A DNA stretch of 22,162 nucleotides, taken from the NCBI GenBank assembly GCA_034658975.1, contig JAYEGJ010000160.1, forward strand, positions 1 to 22,162, given 5' to 3'. Under the pieces are notes generated by a model. It was given only the letters and a program-made list of their open reading frames with translations. It had not been told where the DNA came from and did no database searches. The DNA comes from SZUA-217 sp034658975 (GTDB lineage Bacteria > Actinomycetota > Acidimicrobiia > Spongiisociales > ZC4RG35). Below are positions 1 to 6,764 of the stretch, in pieces. Each line of letters starts with the position of its first letter. Positions within the stretch are counted from its first letter, which is position 1. The translations under genes were made by a program, and so were the position numbers.

Positions 1-172
1 TTCAGGTCGGTGCCACGGGGAGCGTGGAGTGGAAACGTGAGATCGAGCATGACCACCGGAGCCTAGATCGGGCGGTCGGGGGGGTGTCCACGCGGAGGGG
101 CCGAAGTCCGCAGCTCTCGAGGCTGTTAGTCCCATATGTGGGACGTACTACCTCAGGTCGCGATCAGACGGG
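1..172. other. Left-edge non-coding stretch with a small dyad
   Basis: No convincing gene is visible before the end of the first permease at 173. The only structure I see is a short inverted repeat at 129-144, with arms GTCCCA and TGGGAC separated by four bases (TATG). It lies about 30 bp past the permease stop. It could be a weak 3' hairpin of that operon or an operator for a gene outside the window; nothing here decides between them. Confidence 0.4.
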
Positions 173-982
173 CTACTTCCTCAACATGCCGTCGAGGCGT
201 CGGTTGGCGATTACCGCACCGACGAGGCCCATCACGACGAGGAAGGCGGCGTGGCCGACCATTGACCAGTCGACGACGCCGAGCGTGAATCCGCGCAGCA
301 ACTCGGTGCCGTGATAGAGCGGCGAGATCTTGGCGACGTTCTGGATGAGCGGCGGATACACGTCGAGTGGGTAGAAGGTGCCTGAGAAGAGGAACAGGGG
401 CATCGTCACCAGCGACACCAGATCGAAGTCCTGCCAGGACCGCATGTAGGTGACGGCTGCCATTCCCACTGCTCCGAAGGCGAAACCGACGAGGGTCGCG
501 GCGGGCACCGCCATCAGAGCCCACCACGATGTGGTGAGGCCCATCGCGAACATCACGACGATGAATGTGGTCGAGTAGAGGACACCGCGCAGGAGGGCCC
601 ACCCGATCTCCCCGATGGCGATGTCGGACGGCTGCATCGGCGTGGTGAGCACGCCCTCGTACACCTTCTGGTACTTCAGCTTGAAGAAGATGTTGAACGT
701 GGTCTCGATTACGGACCCGTTCATCGCCGAGGCGGCCATCATTGCCGGCCCAACGAACGCTGCATACGGGACCGGGACGCCGCCCGGTCCGGTCACATCG
801 CCAACCAGAGCGCCTACTCCGACGCCGACGGCAAACAGATAGAAGACGGGTTCGAAGAAACCACTGAAAACCACCGTCCAAAGCCGCCGGTAGATGATGA
901 AGTTGTGCTCCCAGATCCGCTGTGCGCGGAACGGAGTGACGCTTCCCAATGGCGAGATGCGGCTCGGTGCCTGGACGCTCAA
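173..982 (-). CDS. ABC-2 type transporter permease (DrrB-like), second of pair
   Basis: This encodes an integral membrane permease of about 269 residues with the length and hydrophobic pattern of ABC-2 exporters of the DrrB/NodJ type. After an N-terminal helix come several membrane segments and the family-typical PLFLFSGTFYP stretch near the last third. I chose the TTG at 982, which overlaps the stop of the upstream permease in a TTGA junction. A longer ATG frame exists but runs deep into that gene. The protein would pair with the neighbouring permease and with the ATPase at 1767-2693 to export an unknown substrate (drug, lipid or polysaccharide class). The substrate cannot be read from the sequence. 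Confidence 0.85.
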   Translation of the reverse strand: MSVQAPSRISPLGSVTPFRAQRIWEHNFIIYRRLWTVVFSGFFEPVFYLFAVGVGVGALVGDVTGPGGVPVPYAAFVGPAMMAASAMNGSVIETTFNIFFKLKYQKVYEGVLTTPMQPSDIAIGEIGWALLRGVLYSTTFIVVMFAMGLTTSWWALMAVPAATLVGFAFGAVGMAAVTYMRSWQDFDLVSLVTMPLFLFSGTFYPLDVYPPLIQNVAKISPLYHGTELLRGFTLGVVDWSMVGHAAFLVVMGLVGAVIANRRLDGMLRK

Positions 983-1767
983 GGCCTGATCCTCTTGTCG
1001 AGAATCCGGACGGACAGGTAGATGCCGATGGCCAGCATGACCAGCAGATAGACGACATGAATCCACATCGGCATGGCCGTCACGATTGTCTCGTCAACAC
1101 CGGTGAGGGTGATCTTGCGTACCAGTTCGACACCGTGGAACAGGGGGGTCGCATACGCGATTGGCTGGAGAAAGCCCGGAAGTTGGCTGATCGGGAAGAA
1201 CGTCCCTGAGAACAAGAACAGCGGAACGATCCCGAACCGGAAGAGAGTTGAGAGGCTCCGCCCGTCCTCCCGGGTGAGGGTCCATGCGGTTATGACCGCA
1301 GTGAAGGCAAGCCCGGTCAGGACAGCGGGTGGGATGGCGATCAGAGCGGGCCCGAGGCTCATTGCGCCGAAACCGACGGCGATCAGGGCGAAGACCAAAA
1401 GGACGAAAATGAGGCGTGCGGCGCCCCAGATCAGCCGGCCCCAGATGATGTCGGCGGGACCGAGTGGCGTTGTGATCGTCCCCTGGAAGTTCTTCCTCCA
1501 CAGGACTCCCGCCATCACCGGGAAGGAGCCGTCACCGGCGCCGTTCTGCATGGCATTTGCGGCCATCAAACCCGTGGCGATGAATGCCAGATAGGGGACG
1601 CCCAGGTCAGCGTTCCCGTCGTCGACGAGAGAGCCGAGGCCCGATCCCATGGCAGCCAGGAACAGGATTGGGTTGACGAAGGACGTGATGACTGTGCCTC
1701 GCCACGTCCGGCGGTAGGCGATCACCTCCGACTCGGCGAAGTGGAGTGATCGGGCGAGCGCGGTCAT
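979..1767 (-). CDS. ABC-2 type transporter permease (DrrB-like), first of pair
   Basis: This is a 262-residue membrane protein homologous to its downstream neighbour. Both carry a PLFLFSGTFFP-like motif followed by an amphipathic stretch and a last membrane helix. The N-terminus (LARSLHFAESEVIAYRRTW) is the cytoplasmic lead helix typical of ABC-2 permeases. The ATG at 1767 shares one base with the ATPase stop, and the gene's own stop overlaps the next start by three bases, so the three genes form a tightly coupled operon. Having two different permeases suggests a heterodimeric channel. The substrate is unknown. Confidence 0.87.
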   Translation of the reverse strand: MTALARSLHFAESEVIAYRRTWRGTVITSFVNPILFLAAMGSGLGSLVDDGNADLGVPYLAFIATGLMAANAMQNGAGDGSFPVMAGVLWRKNFQGTITTPLGPADIIWGRLIWGAARLIFVLLVFALIAVGFGAMSLGPALIAIPPAVLTGLAFTAVITAWTLTREDGRSLSTLFRFGIVPLFLFSGTFFPISQLPGFLQPIAYATPLFHGVELVRKITLTGVDETIVTAMPMWIHVVYLLVMLAIGIYLSVRILDKRIRP

Positions 1768-2693
1768 CAGTCGATGAGCCTCCTACCGGTGAGGCGGAGG
1801 AAGACGTCCTCGAGGGTCGAGCGCCGAACCAGTACCTGTTCGGCGTGAATCCCGCGCGCGTGGAGAGAGCGTTGAGTGTCGTCGGCGTCGTCGGTGTAGA
1901 GCAAGACGCGGTCGGCCAGTACTTCCGAGCGTGATGCCAGGCCGTCCAGATTGAGTACTGCATCGTCCTTCTGGCCATCCTGGAAGCGAAGCTCTACTAC
2001 CTCTCTCGGTGCGTACTCCTCGATGAGCCCCCGCGGTGGGCCTTCAGCGACGATCTTCCCCTCGTCCATGACGACCAGGCGGTCGCAGAGTTGCTCTGCC
2101 TCGTCCATGTAGTGGGTCGTGATGATGAGCGTGGCGCCCTGCTGCTTGAGCCTGTAGAGCCGATCCCAGAGCAGATGGCGCGCCTGTGGGTCGAGGCCCG
2201 TCGTCGGCTCGTCGAGGATGATGAGGTCGGGATCGTTGATGAGGGCTCGTGCGATCGTGAGACGGCGCTTCATCCCGCCGGACAGCGGTTCGACCTGAGA
2301 GTCTCTTCGCTCGGTCAACTGGGCGAAGTCGAGAAGCTCATCGATCCGGGGATTGATATCGGCCTTCTTCATGTCGTGGTAGCGGCCGTAGATGTAGAGA
2401 TTCTCCGACACCGTCAACTCGAGGTCGAGATTGTCCTCCTGGGGGACGACCCCGATCCGCTGCCGAATCGCCCGACCGTTCTCACGGGGGTCGATGCCGA
2501 AGACGGTGAGGTCGCCCTCGGTGATCGGGCTGACGGTCGTGATCATCTTCATCGTCGACGTCTTGCCCGCACCATTGGGTCCCAGGAAGCCAAACGCTTC
2601 ACCCTTCTGGATGCCGAAGTCGACGTCGTCGACAGCGGTGAAGTCACCGAATCGCTTGGTGAGCCCGCGTGCTTCTACAAGAAGATCAGTCAT
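1767..2693 (-). CDS. ABC transporter ATP-binding protein (DrrA/CcmA-like)
   Basis: This 308-residue ATPase energises the two ABC-2 permeases downstream. All nucleotide-binding motifs are present: Walker A GPNGAGKT at residues 38-45, Q-loop VVPQ near 82-85, signature LSGGMKRR at 137-144, Walker B LIILDEP at 157-163 and the H-loop histidine near 194 (TTHYMDEAE). About 80 residues follow the catalytic domain, as in DrrA-type exporter ATPases, and could contact the permease or regulate activity. It is the first gene of the trio. The nitroreductase gene lies 43 bp upstream on the same strand and may be co-transcribed. Confidence 0.93.
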   Translation of the reverse strand: MTDLLVEARGLTKRFGDFTAVDDVDFGIQKGEAFGFLGPNGAGKTSTMKMITTVSPITEGDLTVFGIDPRENGRAIRQRIGVVPQEDNLDLELTVSENLYIYGRYHDMKKADINPRIDELLDFAQLTERRDSQVEPLSGGMKRRLTIARALINDPDLIILDEPTTGLDPQARHLLWDRLYRLKQQGATLIITTHYMDEAEQLCDRLVVMDEGKIVAEGPPRGLIEEYAPREVVELRFQDGQKDDAVLNLDGLASRSEVLADRVLLYTDDADDTQRSLHARGIHAEQVLVRRSTLEDVFLRLTGRRLID

Positions 2694-2736
2694 GAGTCCG
2701 CTGACGGTAGTGGGGGGCTGGGATTGATTGAGAATC

Positions 2737-3231
2737 TCAGTAGCGATCTGTTCTGATCACCGTTTCCGCGGATTTCCGTCCACCGAACCTTGCAGGCTGA
2801 GCATCGCCGGAGGGATAGCCCAGAGAGATGGCGTAGCGCACGATCGTTCCCTCGGGTGCCCCCAAGAATCGACGGGCGTTCTCGCTCCGGAGAAGTGTGA
2901 TCGGACAGGAGGCAACCCCCACCGCCTTGGCGGCGAGCATCATGTTCTGAGCGGCGCGTCCGATGTCGAACTCGTAGCCCTCCTCCTCTTGAACCAGGAC
3001 GATGGTTGCTACCGAGTCTCGAACCGGCTGGGTGAAGTCGCCGTGCTCGGCAAGCCCCTGGAGTCTTTCGGCATCGGTGATTGCCACGAACGACCAGTTC
3101 TGCCGGTTCTTGGAACTCCCGGTCCAGCGACCGGCCTCGAGAATCGCATTGAGGTCATCGGAGGCCAACGGGCGGTCCTCGTAGTCGCGAATTGCTCTCA
3201 GCTTGATGATGAAGTCATAGATCCCTGCCAT
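2737..3231 (-). CDS. Small nitroreductase-family flavoprotein
   Basis: This predicts a 164-residue FMN-dependent oxidoreductase of the nitroreductase superfamily, near the short end for the family. Seen in sequence are an N-terminal RAIRDYEDRPL stretch that matches the FMN-phosphate-binding arginine region, a KNRQNWSF segment equivalent to the SxxNxQPW motif, and a C-terminal GGRK...VIRTDRY tail. I prefer the ATG at 3231, because residues before it do not resemble the family and an ATG at 3270 would extend into the promoter region shared with the divergent deoD. Its substrate (nitroaromatic, quinone or other) is not predictable. It may be co-transcribed with the exporter genes downstream. Confidence 0.85.
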   Translation of the reverse strand: MAGIYDFIIKLRAIRDYEDRPLASDDLNAILEAGRWTGSSKNRQNWSFVAITDAERLQGLAEHGDFTQPVRDSVATIVLVQEEEGYEFDIGRAAQNMMLAAKAVGVASCPITLLRSENARRFLGAPEGTIVRYAISLGYPSGDAQPARFGGRKSAETVIRTDRY

Positions 3232-3281
3232 GTGAGGAAGCCTAAGGCCTTGTCGGTTCACAGTGTCCAAGGGAGATCCGA

Positions 3282-3310
3282 TAGGTTGTTGGCGTCCGCA
3301 GACACAGGAG
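3282..3310 (+). promoter_or_regulatory. deoD promoter -10 and leader
   Basis: A TAGGTT hexamer at 3282-3287 fits a -10 element, with a weak TTCACA 19 bp upstream. A Shine-Dalgarno AGGAG at 3306-3310 lies ten bases before the deoD ATG. The stretch from TAGGTTG through TCCGCAGA to AGGAG is closely similar to the leader of the second hydroxylase operon (20174-20199). The promoter assignment is by eye only. Confidence 0.4.
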
Positions 3311-3320
3311 CCAGTTCGAC

Positions 3321-4040
3321 ATGCCCACGCCCCACATCTCCGCCGAAAAGGGAGACTTCGCCCCCTCGATTCTGCTTCCCGGCGATCCGCTTCGGGCGAA
3401 GCACATTGCCGACAACTTCTTCGACGATGTGAAACAGGTCAATGCCGTCCGAAACATGTTGGGCTACACCGGCTCATACGACGGCGTACCCGTATCGGTG
3501 ATGGGCACCGGCATGGGAATTCCCTCGGCGTCCATTTACGCCACGGAGTTGATCACGGAATACGGAGTGGAGCGCTTGATTCGGGTGGGATCGGCCGGGG
3601 GCATTCCAACGTCGGTGAAGATCCGCGACGTGGTGCTGGCGATCGGCGCCTGCACCGACTCGGGCGTCAACCGTGTCCGCTACGGCGACCACGACTTCGC
3701 GGCCACCGCCGATTACTGGCTTCTCAACGCGGCCGAGCAGGCAGCGGCCGCCAAGGGGATTCAGGTCAAGGTGGGCAACGTCCACTCTGCCGACCTCTTC
3801 TACAACCCGGACTCCGAGGCCTTCGATCGCATGGAGGCGATGGGGGTTCTCGCTGTCGAGATGGAAGCCGCTGGGCTCTATGGGGTTGCCGCCGAGAAGG
3901 GTGGCCGGGCCTTGACGATCGCCACGGTGTCTGATCACATCCGCACCGGCGAGGCGACCAGCGCCGATGAGCGGCAGCAGACCTTCAATGAGATGGTTGA
4001 GATCGCCCTGGAGGCCATCAAGATCGACATGGCTCGATAG
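3321..4040 (+). CDS. deoD: Purine nucleoside phosphorylase, DeoD type
   Basis: This reversibly phosphorolyses purine (deoxy)nucleosides to the free base and (deoxy)ribose 1-phosphate in the cytoplasm. The 239-residue product matches the E. coli enzyme in length and nearly colinearly. It has the N-terminal TPHI with its histidine, the phosphate-binding GDPLRAK loop at 21-27, RNMLG at 44-48, the IRVGSAGG block at 87-94, VEMEAAG at 179-185 and the catalytic SDHIRT at 204-209. The start is supported by AGGAG ten bases upstream. It stands alone on the plus strand, divergent from the nitroreductase. With the nucleoside-type importer and hydroxylases elsewhere in the window, it is the obvious step linking nucleoside uptake to purine base catabolism, although salvage is equally possible. 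Confidence 0.96.
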   Translation: MPTPHISAEKGDFAPSILLPGDPLRAKHIADNFFDDVKQVNAVRNMLGYTGSYDGVPVSVMGTGMGIPSASIYATELITEYGVERLIRVGSAGGIPTSVKIRDVVLAIGACTDSGVNRVRYGDHDFAATADYWLLNAAEQAAAAKGIQVKVGNVHSADLFYNPDSEAFDRMEAMGVLAVEMEAAGLYGVAAEKGGRALTIATVSDHIRTGEATSADERQQTFNEMVEIALEAIKIDMAR

Positions 4041-4049
4041 ATGTGTAGA

Positions 4050-4075
4050 CATACACATGCTAAGATATGTGTATG
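4050..4075. promoter_or_regulatory. Operator-like dyad overlapping vapB promoter
   Basis: A perfect 9-bp inverted repeat, CATACACAT (4050-4058) and ATGTGTATG (4067-4075), is separated by 8 bp containing TAAGAT (4061-4066), a good -10 match. A further half-site ATGTGTA lies at 4041-4047. The arrangement fits autoregulation by the ribbon-helix-helix antitoxin encoded immediately downstream. The -10 ends six bases before the chosen ATG, so the transcript would start at or next to the initiation codon. Confidence 0.65.
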
Positions 4076-4321
4076 GCCAAGACTCGCCGGCTTCAGATCC
4101 TTCTCGAGCCCGACCAGTTCGAGCGCATAGAGCGTGCCGCGGCTGACTCCGGCGGCTCGGTTGCATCGGTGATCCGTGACGCTATTGACCGATATGTCCC
4201 CGATCAAAGAGCGGACAGGAAGTCGGCAATTGAAGCCTTTCTGCGTGGCCGGGAGGTCGAGATGGGCGATTGGGCCGAGGAGAAGCGGCGGATGCTGGAT
4301 GAAATGGCTGGAATGGATTGA
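4073..4321 (+). CDS. Ribbon-helix-helix antitoxin (VapB/CopG-like)
   Basis: This small protein of about 82 residues is predicted to bind DNA and neutralise the PIN toxin encoded next. Residues 6-13 (RLQILLEP) form the beta-strand of a ribbon-helix-helix fold. They are followed by a helix (DQFERIERAAADSG), a turn and a second helix (SVASVIRDAIDRYV). The charged C-terminal part (50-82) is the likely toxin-wrapping tail. I prefer the ATG at 4073 over one two codons earlier, because the -10-like TAAGAT ends six bases before it and no ribosome-binding site is visible, which suggests a leaderless transcript. Its stop overlaps the toxin start (TTGA), so synthesis of the two is coupled. Confidence 0.8.
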   Translation: MAKTRRLQILLEPDQFERIERAAADSGGSVASVIRDAIDRYVPDQRADRKSAIEAFLRGREVEMGDWAEEKRRMLDEMAGMD

Positions 4322-4743
4322 GAGTGTTCGTCGACACCGCGGTGTTCCTGTACGCCAAGGGCACGCCTCATCCCTATCGCGACCCCTGCCGGACCGTGCT
4401 GTCGGCTATCGGTGCTGGGGCTGTCGACGGCGTGGTCAACGTCGATGTCATCCAGGAGTTCGTCCACGTTCGAATTCGCAAGGGGATCGACCGCGACGAA
4501 GCAGCCATCGAGTCGCAAGGAATCGTCGCTAGCTGCCAAGTTGAGGATGTCGGTATGGCCGACCTACTGGTCGCTCTCAAGTTCTTTGCCTCCTTCCAGT
4601 CTCTCGATTTGCGCGATGCGATCCATCTGGCAACAGCGACGAGAACCCTCGTCGACGGCATCGTTTCCAGCGACAGGGGCTTCGACTCCGTGCCGGGAGT
4701 GATGCGTCTGGACCCGATCGACTTTGCGGTGCAAGTGGGCTGA
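4318..4743 (+). CDS. PIN-domain ribonuclease toxin (VapC-like)
   Basis: This is a 141-residue PIN-domain protein, the usual VapC length, predicted to cleave RNA with bound Mg or Mn. The acidic residues expected for the active site are visible: D6 in FVDTAVFLY, E47 in VIQEF, D100 in DLRDAIHLA and D119 in SSDRGFD. Translation most likely starts at the TTG at 4318, overlapping the antitoxin stop by four bases. It forms a type II toxin-antitoxin pair with the upstream gene. The RNA target is not predictable. The pair sits between deoD and azlC with no mobile element visible next to it. Confidence 0.85.
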   Translation: MRVFVDTAVFLYAKGTPHPYRDPCRTVLSAIGAGAVDGVVNVDVIQEFVHVRIRKGIDRDEAAIESQGIVASCQVEDVGMADLLVALKFFASFQSLDLRDAIHLATATRTLVDGIVSSDRGFDSVPGVMRLDPIDFAVQVG

Positions 4744-4766
4744 CCCTCGCATACCCTGCTCGGCTC

Positions 4767-5447
4767 ATGTCAGTCGATCGAACAATCATCAAACGAGCGA
4801 TTGTCGACGCCCTGCCCCTCTATGTCCCCGCCGTTCCGTTCGCTCTCGTGATCGGATTGGCCGTTGTCGAGGCCGGGATGAATCCTTTCGTGGGATGGTC
4901 GAGTTCGTGGCTCATCTTCGGAGGCGCTGCTCAGCTAACCGTTATCTCGCTGCTCGGGTCGGGTGTGGCCGTCGTGGCTGCCATAACGGCGGCGCTGGTG
5001 GTGAACGCTCGTCACGTCATGTACTCGGCGGCTCTTGCCCCGAAGTTTCAAAGCCAACCGAGATGGATGCGGTGGTTCGGTCCCTATCTACTGATCGATC
5101 AGCTCTTTGCGTTGGTCTCGCTGCGTCTCGACGACGACCCGAAGGTCTGGCGCCAGTACTACTTGGCGGCGGGCTTCACCTTCTGGACGCTGTGGATGTT
5201 CACGACCGCCGTTGGCCTTGTCATCGGTCCGATCATTCCCGAGGAGTGGAACCTCGGGTTTGCCGTGCCGATTCTCTTCATCGGGCTCATCGTCGTTGGC
5301 ATCGACAAGTCGTCGAAGCTGGTCGCCGCTCTCGTGGGAGCCGGAGTCACCTACCTGGCGGCGGGAATGCCCAGCAGGTCGGGGCTTCTCGTCGGTGCTG
5401 TTGTTGGCATCCTCGCTGGAACCGTCGCGGAGAGGCTTCGCCGGTGA
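4767..5447 (+). CDS. azlC: AzlC-family branched-chain amino acid exporter subunit
   Basis: This encodes a 226-residue membrane protein, the large subunit of the AzlCD-type exporter for branched-chain amino acids or analogues. Several hydrophobic segments are clear, and the family signature VNARHVMYSAAL occurs around residues 79-90, with LPLYVPAVPFAL near the N-terminus. It precedes azlD with a 4-bp GTGA overlap, the normal arrangement of this pair. The ATG at 4767 follows the toxin stop by 23 bp. No clear ribosome-binding site is visible; a TACCCT hexamer nine bases upstream might be a -10 for a leaderless message, but this is weak. Confidence 0.9.
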   Translation: MSVDRTIIKRAIVDALPLYVPAVPFALVIGLAVVEAGMNPFVGWSSSWLIFGGAAQLTVISLLGSGVAVVAAITAALVVNARHVMYSAALAPKFQSQPRWMRWFGPYLLIDQLFALVSLRLDDDPKVWRQYYLAAGFTFWTLWMFTTAVGLVIGPIIPEEWNLGFAVPILFIGLIVVGIDKSSKLVAALVGAGVTYLAAGMPSRSGLLVGAVVGILAGTVAERLRR

Positions 5448-5752
5448 CGGACTTCATCGCTATCGCCGTTGTTGGACTCGGGACGTACCTGGGCCGGTCG
5501 GTGTTCATCCTGGCCCTGGCCAACCGAAGGATCCCGGACACCGTAATGGTGGCTCTTCAGTTCGTGGCTCCAGCGGTGCTTGCGGCCCTCATCGTGGCCC
5601 TGCTCACCGACGGTGACGGAAACGTCGGTATCGGCGCCCCCGAGGTCGCGGCATTCGTAGTCGGTGGCGGGGTGGCTGCGAAGACGAGGAATCATGTCTA
5701 CACACTCTTCGCGGGCATGGCCGTCTACTGGATCGTTCGGGCGGTTTTCTAA
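5444..5752 (+). CDS. azlD: AzlD-family exporter small subunit
   Basis: This is a 102-residue hydrophobic protein with three to four predicted membrane segments, matching AzlD subunits in size and in its position directly after azlC. It starts at a GTG within the azlC stop (GTGA). The RRIPDTVMVALQFVAPAVLAAL stretch, broken here only by helix boundaries, is typical of the family. It is probably required with AzlC to export branched-chain amino acids. Its stop codon directly abuts a 57-bp palindromic element, and the next gene is convergent. Confidence 0.85.
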   Translation: MTDFIAIAVVGLGTYLGRSVFILALANRRIPDTVMVALQFVAPAVLAALIVALLTDGDGNVGIGAPEVAAFVVGGGVAAKTRNHVYTLFAGMAVYWIVRAVF

Positions 5753-5807
5753 CCGTTCTGTGCGGGTTTACTACGCGTCACGCGTAACTAACCCGCACAG
5801 AACGGTT
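5751..5807. repeat. 57-bp palindromic element, copy 1
   Basis: A perfect 18-bp inverted repeat, AACCGTTCTGTGCGGGTT (5751-5768) and its complement (5790-5807), encloses an inner 7-bp dyad, TACGCGT-C-ACGCGTA (5772-5786). The two dyads share a centre at 5779. It lies between the convergent azlD and BMP permease genes and overlaps the last two bases of the azlD stop. It could act as a two-way terminator or RNA-stabilising hairpin, but no T-tract follows on either strand. Its reverse complement matches the copy at 18051-18107 at 55 of 57 positions. Confidence 0.93.
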
Positions 5808-5816
5808 GAAGTAGGC

Positions 5817-6764
5817 CTATTCGCGCTCGAAGATCACTCCGATGGCGCTTGGCGGGTCCCCCACCAGCCATCCTCTTGCTCGCGGCCATCGCTCCCCAAC
5901 CCGTACGAACCAGCCGGCGTAGATCATCACCAGCGCCAGGATCATCAACGGGAAAGGCGCGATCGGCAGCACCTGGGCGAGCCCCGGGAACACATCCTGG
6001 AGTTGGAAGGCTGCCACCTGCAACGCACCGAAGAAATAGCAGCCGAAGGCGACCCGAACCGGATGCCACCCACCGAAGATGACGATGGCGAGAGCGATCC
6101 ACCCGAGATTGAGGGTGAGGGTCTCCCGCCATCCCAGTTTCACGTCGAGCGAGTAGGCCGCACCGGCCAGACCGATCAGCGCTCCGCCGATGATTGCATA
6201 GAGGGCCCGGAGTCGATTGACCGGAACCCCGCGCGAGAACGCCCCTTCAGGGCGCTCGCCGATGCCCTGGATGTTCAGTCCGGCCCGGGTCCTGTAGAAG
6301 AAGTACCAGGTCACAAAGACCGCAAGGAAGCTGCCGTAGACGACCAGGTTGTGGTCGAAGAGCACCTTGCCGATGAAGGGAATGTCGCTGAGGACGGGGA
6401 TGGGCAGGGGAGGGACCTGCTCGCCCCTCTCGCCTACGAACGGATCGCCGAGGAACGACGCCAACTCCACGGCCAGCAGGTAGAGGACGAAGCCAAGAGC
6501 GATCTGGTTGATCTTCAGCTTGATGTTGCCCAACACCATGATCGCCGCGATGAGGGCGCCGACACCCATCGCCGCGGCGAAGCCGACCAGCGCGTGACCG
6601 GCCCAGAAAGCGGCGACGAAGCCGACCATTGCCGACAGCCGAAGGCTGCCCTCCAACGAGAGATTGATGACCCCGGATTTCTCGCTGATGGTCTCACCCA
6701 TGGTGGCGAGAACCAGGGGAGCCGCAGCGGCCACGATCGAATTGAGGGTTGCGCTCCAATCCAT
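5817..6764 (-). CDS. BMP-type ABC importer permease, second subunit
   Basis: This 315-residue inner-membrane permease belongs to the branch of ABC importers that pair with BMP-family nucleoside-binding lipoproteins (NupC/YufQ-like position). It has about eight hydrophobic segments, an N-terminal ATMGETISEKSGVINLSLEG stretch equivalent to the family motif ExxGvxNlGxEG, and a GERPEGAFSRGV segment matching the cytoplasmic EAA-like loop. Its ATG shares one base with the upstream permease stop. It is the last gene of the minus-strand block and ends ten bases from the 57-bp palindrome. Confidence 0.9.
   Translation of the reverse strand: MDWSATLNSIVAAAAPLVLATMGETISEKSGVINLSLEGSLRLSAMVGFVAAFWAGHALVGFAAAMGVGALIAAIMVLGNIKLKINQIALGFVLYLLAVELASFLGDPFVGERGEQVPPLPIPVLSDIPFIGKVLFDHNLVVYGSFLAVFVTWYFFYRTRAGLNIQGIGERPEGAFSRGVPVNRLRALYAIIGGALIGLAGAAYSLDVKLGWRETLTLNLGWIALAIVIFGGWHPVRVAFGCYFFGALQVAAFQLQDVFPGLAQVLPIAPFPLMILALVMIYAGWFVRVGERWPRARGWLVGDPPSAIGVIFERE

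Noticed and set aside
129..144. Transcription terminator after the ABC-2 operon
   Set aside because: The dyad has only 6-bp arms and no T-tract, so I mention it as structure without assigning a function.
4041..4743. Toxin-antitoxin pair as the core of a mobile element
   Set aside because: No integrase, transposase, target duplications or attachment repeats are visible next to it.
5751..5807. Ordinary intrinsic terminator between convergent genes
   Set aside because: The stem is long enough, but no T-tract follows on either strand, and the near-identical inverted copy elsewhere lies between co-directional genes. A repeat family explains it better, though a termination role is not excluded.
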